Shown here: piece by piece, positions 54,398-64,000 of the stretch
Numbering within the stretch: the first letter of the stretch is position 1
Layout: each line of letters begins with the position of its first letter
NCBI RefSeq assembly: GCF_020382885.2
Contig: NC_058496.1
Coordinates: 8,486,501 to 8,550,500, forward strand
Length of the DNA: 64,000 nucleotides
Direction: 5' to 3'
Source of the DNA: Scatophagus argus
Taxonomy: Eukaryota; Chordata; Actinopteri; Scatophagidae
The notes under the pieces: generated by a model
What the model was told of the DNA's origin: nothing
The model's database searches: none
What the model saw: only the letters and a program-made list of their open reading frames with translations
Translations under genes and position numbers: made by a program

Positions 54398-57300
54398 GGG
54401 ATATTCTCAAAAAATAGATTGTGATGACAGAGGGGCTACAGACAAAGAGGTGCAATACTTTTTTGCAGTTCTGCACTCCTTCAAAGCATATATGCTATTG
54501 ATAGTGTGGAGGACACAAGGAGGACTCTGGGATCATTTACAGTGACTGTCAGCAAAGATCCAACTTTTGTCCGCAATCAAAGCCATCTTATGTTTTTAAA
54601 GGAGGAGAAACAGCACTTATCATAGACAGTAGGGTTGGGAGCGAATAGTCAGTTTCATGTTTACTACATTTTATTCACGTTGGACCTTGTGATACCTCAT
54701 GCCCTCATCAATAATTTTAGGGATACTTCAAGTTGACAGGACCTAGAAAATTGTGTTGTTGCTTGCTTTCTGCTTTCCAACAATTAAATTGGGAGAAGAA
54801 ATTAGGAGAAGATGCTCTTCGACAGAGTGCATGGTTAGCGTTCCTCCTCCATTTAAACATATCCCAAGTTTCTTGTGTGAATATCTAGTTTTTATAAACA
54901 GAAATATACTTGTTTTGTAAAATGCTGTGAACAGAGCATCAGTCTGTCAGCGATCTCATGCTTTACAAATTTAAAAACAAATTTATTTTTGTTTCTTTTT
55001 GAGTTGGAGAGTAACCTTGATGATGTGTTTGTGTGACAATGTTTGTTGTGTTTTCAGTATTTTTATTTATTTTTGGTTGTTGAAATATGTTTATTTTTGA
55101 TACTGTAATATTTTTTGAAGAAATAACACTTTACATATAAAATAACATGCTTAAAATCCATTTATTACTGTCAAATGTGTCTGGATTTGCACTTATAGAA
55201 TTGAGTAGCCATAAAATGTGTTTTTTGTTTTCTAAATGTCTGGATATGTTAGAAAAACACTCACATCTGTGTGGAAAAACAATAGATCAACATACATTAC
55301 CCACTTTGATCACTTGTTGAAAAATGTATCGGTGGAAATACGTATAGTATTGGGTTACAGCAAAATATCAGTCGACAGAAGTGTTTCACATCATGTCCAT
55401 CAGCAGGTGGCAGTATGAGTCAGCTTTTCAACTCTGCAAGCCGGTCTTTTATCTGTCTCAACTTATATTTTACGTTAAGTCAGACTTTGTTCCTTCATCC
55501 ATAACAGTGTGTTCTGATTATAAAGACAAATGGCCAAACAGGGTCTTTTTCTCCAAACAAGACATTATCCATTATTGTCAATCATTCTAAAGTGTCAAAT
55601 AGTTTCTGGGTAGTTCAAGAAATGTTTGGGGGTTTTTTTTGTTTGTTTGTTTTTCCATTACTTTTTACCCAAAAGATAGAAATGGGACAGCTAAAGCTTG
55701 AATTTGAGCTGTCACTGGTGTAACACAGTGGGATGTCCTTGTCTGATAATGAGCACTACTTGGATTCTGTACACAAGATAAAAAGTCTTTTGTCTTAAGT
55801 GAAGGTGAACTCCCACAGCAGCCTGAATTCAGAGTTAAACAAAGAGACTACAACCGCAGTTTTCTTAAAAAATGTTTTTGCTGTGCCACATATATGAACA
55901 TAATTGTGTGACATTGCAAAATTGCATTTTATGACTGCTGCCTCTGATTAGCTATTAATTCATTTCCCTTCCCACTGGGACAAACCCAGCAAGTTCAAAC
56001 CCACCAGCCTTTCCAAAGTATATGAACTCTGAAATACGAACATCTGACACCTCCAATAAGGTTCGTGCCAGCCTGATGTGTCCTAGGGCCATATCCCACA
56101 TGTCTCGTGGATACAGAAATGAAACGCCGCCCCAGCAGCGGTTCACAGGTTAAATGTGACGGTTAAAGAGCAGACACATGAAAAACATTTCACCATTCCC
56201 CGGCTGTGGAAAAAATAAACAAAGCTGCCTTCATATTTGTACAGACAAGCTGCTGATTCACATCATAGAAGGAGATTAATTCATTGTTTTCTTAAATGCA
56301 TGAAAATATGCAAACTTCATCCTCTGACCACATGGCGGGCCAAGTGTTATGCAAAGCCTTGTGATGGAGGAGTGGCCTCTGTCATGCCATTGGAGGAAGA
56401 GGGACACTCCCCTGAAGGTTGTTAACGCCTATCTCCACTTCAGTTTTCATTCTTCAGTGAGCATGTGACTGAGGTTCTAAGAGGGAAGAAACACTCCCCA
56501 TCACCCACTCTGCTACTAACCACATCATCTCCAGTTTCATCATTCCTCAATTGGCTGAAAATGACCCAATCACAACTCACACTTTGCGCCTTACCCCCTT
56601 AATGTATCTTCACGCTAACGGTATTACATAATGGACGACCTGAAGTTTTTAAATTACCTCCAGGTAACATTTGAAATATTTTGAAATCACGAAAGCAATT
56701 CACAGAGGAACTTGTTGCAACAGGAAGGCCGACTGCTATGCATTTGGCGATGTTTGAAGATTACCAATACAATGTACGAGTTCAGTAGGGAAATATCCAT
56801 ATTATCTCCTATTTGTCTCACTTTAAAGAAGTCACACTGGACTTCCTGCAGTTCAGTTACTATAAAAACCTTAAATTATCACTCTCAGTGTTCCTCCATT
56901 ACCACCATTAGTGATGCCCATCTTTATAGCTTTCTGAATAAAATTCTCTGTAAAATCTGGGTATATACAGTATGTGTAATATTTTTATCCATATTAGAAA
57001 TCTCCTTCTTGGAATTGACAACCACTCAGCATAGTGGGAGCTCCTTTTCTTGAGGGCCCTTTTTTTTTTACAGATGTTAGTAGTATCTGTAGTGGATACA
57101 TCTTTTTTCTACTGTGGGACTATCATATAGTCTCTTACCAATTCAGTATCTCATGCTTCATTCACATTTGTAAAAGTCCAAAAGCTAAAAATTAGCATTG
57201 CTAAGATATATTTGCCAGGGTCTTTCCAGTTCCCTGCCAACATTTGTGGTGTTGTAAAAAAAAAAAATTCTGTTAATTTTCTTCCATTTAAATTGTCTCC

Positions 57301-60300
57301 ACAAATGTGTATTAATGAAAGTCTGAGCTTCAGCACAGATAAACGTAAACGTCCTCCCTTCTTTCCTGTATCTGTTGCCCTCGACAACCCTTTTAAAGGC
57401 TGTGAGTACTCTTCAGTGGGGACTGTACTGTACAGCTTCATCTTCGGTCTTATCGCGGCCTACATCACAATGTTAGTTTCAATTTATTTATCGGGGTACT
57501 AAACTTTTGAATACTTATATAAATATTGAAATCAAAGTTCCGTTTTTCTGCACAGAAGTACACAATGTCTGATGACCCCCCACCTTTCCTGTTTGCTCTT
57601 GAAACAAGTAATATTTACTCTCTATGCTGAATGTGTATATTTACAGCCTGTATTTTCTTTGTAATTTGCTTATTATTCTAAATTGGGGATGCCTCAGGCT
57701 AAGGGCCCAGCTTTCCTACATCATCTTGCATTGTCTCATGATTTCTACTTTTTTATTTGCTTGTTTTCCTTTGTTTTTAAATAAACTCCTTAAATATGTT
57801 CATGATAATCTTGTGTAACAAAACACACATTTTTGAGTTTGTTCAAGGATCAGCAAGCTCATTTGCTTTTGGTCAATTTTGTAACTGGCTTTTCAACTAT
57901 GCTAAGCTGAATGAAGTAATCCTGTAGCCGGACGTTACAAAACATACTGCAGAATTTTAGTTGTGTTGGATACAATGACAAATTGAGTCTAATACCACTT
58001 TACTAATGAGATTAGATACAATTTGGAATCACTCCAGCAAATAAAAAGCATATTGCATAACTGTGAAGCAAACAATGACACAGGTTGATTCACAGGTGCA
58101 TATGTAATCACATGTATCTGCCTTCATGAGTACAGGAGATTATCATGATGGTAATGACTTATTGTTCAACAGATCCAAAGGAAGTGACACAGACGGTGTT
58201 AAGAAACAAATAACGTCTGGCTGAACTTACTTAACATCTTTTAGTGCAATCTTACACATGAGTAAAACATGTAAACCCTGCAATAAGAATTTTTAAAAAA
58301 GACGAAGAAAATAGGAATATATGTAACACATTTGCATTAGTGGATTAACTAAAATCAAATGTATATACCCTGCATGCACAATGCAAAAAGCTCTACGAAT
58401 TACAAAAAAATAGAAAAGCAACGTACGGCTTTAATTTCACTTTCCTTCAAACATACAGTAGAGCAATCGCAAGCTCCTGCAGTTATTGCATCAGCTGTCG
58501 CCCAGTCTTAACAAGACACCCCACTGACCTCACTCAACCAGCTGATCTGCCTCCCCTCTCACTGTGACAAATCTCTAGAAACCCTGCTCTGCTCATTGGT
58601 GCACTGCCTATGAGAAAATTAAAGAGGTATAAAGGCATTATCATTCACTCCACAAACACAACACACTCTGTTTTGGTGTCCATAGTGCTGCTTTTGCTCT
58701 TAAGTGCAAACAGAGGACAGGTGGTGCCCTCTGTGCTCTTTGTTTCTGGGACAAATTGACTATCTCATCTTTGTTATGGACAAACAAAGATATAATACTG
58801 TACACCTGTATCAAAGCTGTATGTGCCACAAAAAGTCAGCTAAGAGATTGTAATGGTGCATTGGTGCTGCTCATCATAAATGAAATTCTGAGGCTTTACC
58901 AGCACATTGTTTACTCTCAACTTGAGTGTAGTGTGAATGTGGTGCAAAACTCCTGAGGAATAAATTCCCACACTTTTATAATTACATCCTGGTGTATTTC
59001 AGCTGCAGCAGCCTCCGTCAGTGCGACGATACTGGTACAGTGGTGTGTGATCTTGCCCATTCAAGGCTATGGAAGTGTAACCAGACATAACCTCGCACCA
59101 TTCAGAGATAAATATAGACGCTTGACCGAGCCAATGTGGTAGTGGAAATGCACAGCTGCTGTGGTCAAACTGCAGATCAGAACTGAGATCTGAATTTGAT
59201 GATGTTACCTGTGACTCGTATACTGTAACAGTAGTGATGTACTTTGTAAAATGAGCTGGACCGGCTTTGGGAGAGGAGGATTACTTCCAGACATGATTTA
59301 GGGTCATAAAATGTCAGCTATTTATTTCATGAGGGATAAAGGAGAGCAGAGCATACACAAGCTAGCTAAATAAGTTTAATCTTAAAGGGGAAATTAAGAT
59401 AAAGACATTTTAAATACAATAAAACTCAACAGGGTGAAAGAGAGTGGCTGACTGCCAACATTTTCTATAAGTGCTGCTGTCAGACCAGGTGAGTCGTTGA
59501 CAACTGACTCCACCTATCAGGCCCCTGGCGAGAAAGGCCTGTTCAGGGGGTTCTCACAGACACACATGCCCTGACAGAACCCATGGGGTCAAGAATGCTC
59601 GCAATGTATAGATGTGTTAACTTGTTACAAGGTATGAGGTACTAAAGCTTATGCATGAAAAATTATTAATAATTATTATTACAAAAATAATAGTAGGAAT
59701 AATTGCAGAAGTCCAAATGTGTTAAATGAGACACTGCATTTCATTAACTCAGTTTCATAGCAGATGCAATTAAACCTAGAAGCATCAAGTATCCTATCCG
59801 AGTCTTTGCTTTTACCACGGGTGGGAAAAGTACATAAAAATGTAAGTACGCAGGTCTCCATAACATAAAACTGTATGCTTCTGGTGCACCTACCACATGT
59901 GCAAACCACAACATCCACTCATTAATTTACAAAGCAGGCAGGATTTGTGAGCCACAGGAACAAAGCCAATTTTACTGAAAGAGCTCAGTGGATTACTAGT
60001 TCAGCACTGAAAAGACTCCACAGATCCTTCCCTAGAACAGGATTTGATGCTAAAATCTCTTTTGACAGAATGAGTTTCAGCCAGAATGTGAAATATCACA
60101 TAGAAGCACTGCAGGGAGTGAAAAGGCAAAGTTTTAAATCTTGGACCAAGACAAAAAAAATGTCTAAATATAATTAATCTGGAAGAAAACAGATCACAGA
60201 CAGTCAGCTGGTGTTAGAGTGTTCCTCATTTCTATTTAATTCCTCTAACTCTATTTTGTTTCAGTTTCGCATTTTGCTATATGTTTTACTTGTTTCTCCA

Positions 60301-63300
60301 ACACAGCAATCCTCTACACCCTGAAGGTGCTGACTAAATAGGACAGCACAGACTTGTTTTAGAGGACATCGTAACTCTCTCTGGCTTGAATAACTGAAGA
60401 TGGCTGACATTCTTGTATTTGTTTCATTCGTTTGTGTTAAACTGTCTTTATACCCGCCACACACATTCCAGATCAGATGTTAGAATTCATCGCCTGCTAA
60501 CAGAGAAAGTTATTTGGCATCATAACATGTAAGAAAGTGTTTTGTTTTTTTTGAAGGCAATGCAACACTTGTGTAGTTACAAAGCAGAACACATACGACA
60601 AAATACCGTCAGCAAGGTTGTGTCAGTGTGTTCATTTTGCTCAGCATTATTTGGATTGCACAAACCTTCAGTTCTCCCATAATTAACTAATTGTGGCCTC
60701 TGTTTGCTTTACCTGAGAGGTGTTTAGTGGGTATTTTTGCTCTGCGTTATTTCACTACAGCTGAGTTTGACTGAATGTGACTAATGCGTTTTGAATAATA
60801 TTTTCTTGAATGTTATCACTCATTACTCAAACTCTGTAAGTAGCAGGAACTAACTGTGTGTTTTATAGCTTTAAATCCTTTAGGAATATCAACCAAACCG
60901 GTTCCAAATGACCAAAGATTAGGAAGATTTAACGTCATGCAAGCATGTCAGAAATGTTCCTTGGGGTTATGAAGGTGTGTAACTCTTTGTGAAGGCTCAA
61001 GCAACAGTATTTTGAATAAGCTGCTGAGTTTTAAGGGTTTGTTTATTTAGACCAGAATACTACGCAGTATTACCATGTGTTTTTTTGTTTATAATCTGTA
61101 AATTCAGTTTCTCAGTGTCTCTGTACCAACCATGTTATGAGACCTTCTCTGTTACTGATATTATTTAACTCTTCCTTTAACATTTATTTATCTTTTATGG
61201 AGATTGTTACTACATTTATTACATAATTACATTTTTTTCTTCAAGAATGTGTTTATTGAATCATGATGTTACACAAACCCTCGACTTGCTTGTGTAACCG
61301 TCACAATAAGAGCATTGTGTGGTAGCACCACAGGATATCTTATGGGCTAAAATAACTTTATTCATGAGCCTATTATGATGAAAAATCCGTATTACGTGAT
61401 TCCTCATTAATGTAGTAAGATACATTCAATGTAGCATCTCTCATAACCAGTGTGTTTAATCACTATTCTCTGGGATGTGCTGAAATACCTGCAAAACAAA
61501 CATTAAATGTATGAAAAAATGTGGATTAAGCCAAAAGCCAACACTGTTTGAACATTTTATGAATTCATGTGTTTATACTCCTGATTTCTGATGCCAAGTA
61601 CATGGGTGTGCTGCTGGTTTTATCTTTTAATAAGATTTTGCACGCTTACTCTTACTGTTTCTGAAAACGCTTCCCCGCCATATGCTCACTGGACACCTTT
61701 CAAAAAACTCTGATCTTGAATTCTCAGCCAAATTCTTTTCTTCTCATGGTCTTCTGCTTTACAGTTTGTCGGTTTAGTCTTTAACTTGAGAAAATGCTTT
61801 ATCACACCTTGCCCTTTGTTCTACTTCCAGTATCCAGATTTAGAGTTGTATTGTTTTGTCAAAACAAGACCAAGACCAAGACCAAGACCAAGATCTGCTT
61901 CTGTAGATCACAGAAGCTTAAAAAACAATACAGAACTCACAAATGGAGTCAGAGACTAAGCATTTCTGTCCTGCTGTGTCTAAGCTGTGTAATCAATTCA
62001 AGGTCCACTTTGACACGTGTGAATTCCTTTGTTTATCTAGATGAAGGCCACTGATGAATCAGCTGGTTCCTGTTCTTAATATCAGTGCTGCAAAGTGTTC
62101 ACCTTAAGGAAGTGGTTCTGATTTTATGGCGTGCCCCACTGAAGCCAAAAAAGTTCATACCCTACAACTCTTATCAGTCATTAACAATAATGGGGAAGCA
62201 ATTCAAGTAAAGTATCCAAGTTGAATTTTTGTGAAATAAAGAGGATACTACAGAATTAGAAAATATTATCTTCACTAAAAAAAACTTTCAGACTTTAAAC
62301 TTTTAAATACAGAGTTTCCATATGTTTCCCCTGGTCATTTTAAAGAAACTAAACTACAAAATTATTGATAGCTTTTATCACAATGTTATCTCATCCATAG
62401 GCTATTAATCAATAAAGTCAACCATAGTCCTCTGGCTAAGTATGTCAGTGGCCATAAAACTCCACACATATTTTGCATCAAACATCTCAATAGTGCAGTC
62501 TATGATTACGTGACCCATGTCTCAACTCTGTTATCAACAACTGAAAATGATTTCAGTGCATGTTGCCATATCATATTTGTTGTCAATATTTTTACAAAAA
62601 AAAACACATCCAAGGAAGACTTAGACAGAAATTAAAAATATGTTCAATCATGTAATCAGTGTGTTTTGGAAAGCTGGCCATTTGGTGTTACATAAAGAGC
62701 AGAAAAGCGCTCCTCCCTTTATGCATTTCAGTATGCATAAGGCCGACTCGCTTGCTGGAAGCAGAGTCTTGGCCTTGTTCCATGTCAGAGTGTAGATCTT
62801 AATTCAGAAAGGGCTGTTGGTAGTGGTTGCACTAATAAACTCTGCTTATCACACCTACAGGATAATGTCAGTAATATTACAATACATAATCTAAAAATGT
62901 GAATTCTCTTCCAGTTGTATTTGTGTTATTTCATTTTGTAATTACAGCTGGATTATAGTTGTTCTTTGCAAAATACTACCTATAAATATTAATGAAGGGT
63001 TTCAAAACACAGCTGGTCCCTCTCATTGTGTCTAATATACATCAATGCCTCCTGAAACATCAAAAGCCCTGCAGCATAGTGTCAAGGAAAGATGGAGCTC
63101 AGTTGATCTTCATTGGAGAAAGGAACAAGTCAGAACATATGGGAGCCCTCCTTGTGGGCAATCTAAGCTTCCACATTGCAAATACCATAGAACTACTTTA
63201 ACAGGACAAACCAGTCATGTATTACCTGCACCAAATGCTGAGGCAGCTGACTGAGCTGTTAGTCATTAAACCCCCTCACGCTAACAGCGTACACAAGTTT

Positions 63301-64000
63301 CATTAAGTGCAGACAGCTGACTATCCAAAAAGAGGGGAGTTTGGTTTCTGGTCAAACTCTACATCTGTTTCTGTTTCCAACCATTTCACCAAAGCCAGTG
63401 ACTCAGCTGATGAATGCAGACAATTGTCATGCAAATTCATTTTGGGGATAGTTTAAAGCTCCAGAGTATTTGAGTGCAGATCACATTGACTACAGATGTA
63501 AAATTCACATCCTTTTGAAACATATCTTCGCTTTCTGGTTAAATGTTGATCAGTTTGTTAAGAATTACAAACCCTCTGTTAAATCAAACACAATAACCAA
63601 TATACTTCTTATCGCTTTAATCAAGAAGAAATGAGATTGCAGCAGAAGAGGGAATTTTCATTTTTAGCTAAAACAAGATTGGTTCCCAATAGACTTCAAA
63701 GTCAGTGGAAACCACACTTCATTTGAATCCCATTTAAAGTCTGTTCTGGTGAGAACATACTGTAGAGCCAGAAAGCAATGTGGGTATCTCTTGGTAATAA
63801 AATTTTAAAAGTAAATTGGGAAAAGGTGCCCTGAGAACAATGTGCCAATTTCCTTTGGAGGGTTTTTTAAGGACAAACCAACAGTACAGCACAAGTGTAC
63901 TGAAGCAAGCAGGAAGAGGCCACATTTTACACTAGCACATTTCCTACAATGCCTCTAGACATCCATCATACTGGCACATATTATTTATACACTTGTGATA
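54398..64000. other. Gene-free stretch downstream of the C2orf68 homolog
   Basis: AT-rich sequence beginning with the 3' UTR of the C2orf68 homolog. I read both strands for TMEM150A, the next gene on human 2p11.2, and found nothing that fits. The open frames are short, AT-biased and lack family motifs. It contains a (CAAGAC)n minisatellite and many homopolymer runs. Distal enhancers or an unrecognised non-coding RNA cannot be excluded. Confidence 0.6.
61865..61894 (+). repeat. (CAAGAC)n hexanucleotide repeat
   Basis: Five consecutive CAAGAC-type units. In one frame it gives a KTKTKT run, an artefact of the repeat. Confidence 0.85.

Noticed and set aside
56631..56663. Possible first exon (ATG GAC GAC ... 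CTCCAG followed by gtaaca)
   Set aside because: Only 11 codons, no recognisable protein and no convincing second exon downstream.
57212..57502. 96-codon plus-strand open frame with hydrophobic C-terminal segment
   Set aside because: AT-rich, no family resemblance, no splice context and no promoter. The hydrophobicity follows from T-rich composition.
54398..64000. TMEM150A, expected beside C2orf68 from human gene order
   Set aside because: No exon resembling its membrane segments or cysteine-rich loop was found on either strand.

Overview
The window is a teleost-type vertebrate nuclear sequence. Its genes are split by GT-AG (and two GC-AG) introns, CA/GT microsatellites are abundant, there are degraded Tc1-like and piggyBac-like DNA elements, and there is a tRNA-headed short retroposon of a type common in fish. 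No prokaryotic-style gene layout, CRISPR array, rRNA or tRNA gene was seen. All exon structures below were assembled by hand from splice signals, reading phase and recalled family sequences. No database search was run.

Layout. 1-18.9 kb: 5' part of ebf2 on the minus strand (exons 1-6, 11584-18874), with the first 11.6 kb lying in its large, open-ended intron 6. 18.9-24.4 kb: gene-free upstream region with microsatellites and some candidate regulatory motifs. 24.5-36.0 kb: two tandem minus-strand haem peroxidase genes of the myeloperoxidase/eosinophil peroxidase family. The downstream copy (24472-28599) runs in frame through a short collagen-like stretch into a complete C1q domain. The upstream copy (32259-35755) stops at the ordinary peroxidase end. 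A block of about 1.83 kb in the middle of the two genes, introns included, is nearly identical while the flanks have diverged, which looks like gene conversion. 36-43.9 kb: gene-free, rich in transposon remnants. 44.0-46.8 kb: a plus-strand surfactant-protein-B-like saposin gene. 47.5-52.9 kb: minus-strand usp39, convergent with it, with a dead Tc1-like element in an intron. 53.3-54.4 kb: the plus-strand homolog of human C2orf68, divergent from usp39 across a 445 bp shared promoter gap. 54.4-64 kb: no gene that I can support.

The sftpb-usp39-C2orf68 block matches the gene order known on human 2p11.2. The most notable item is the peroxidase-collagen-C1q fusion. It joins an oxidant-producing myeloid enzyme to a trimerising recognition domain, while its tandem neighbour keeps the conventional form. 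The joints are in frame at every intron, so it reads as one protein of 882 residues. I cannot tell from here whether this architecture has already been catalogued in fish.
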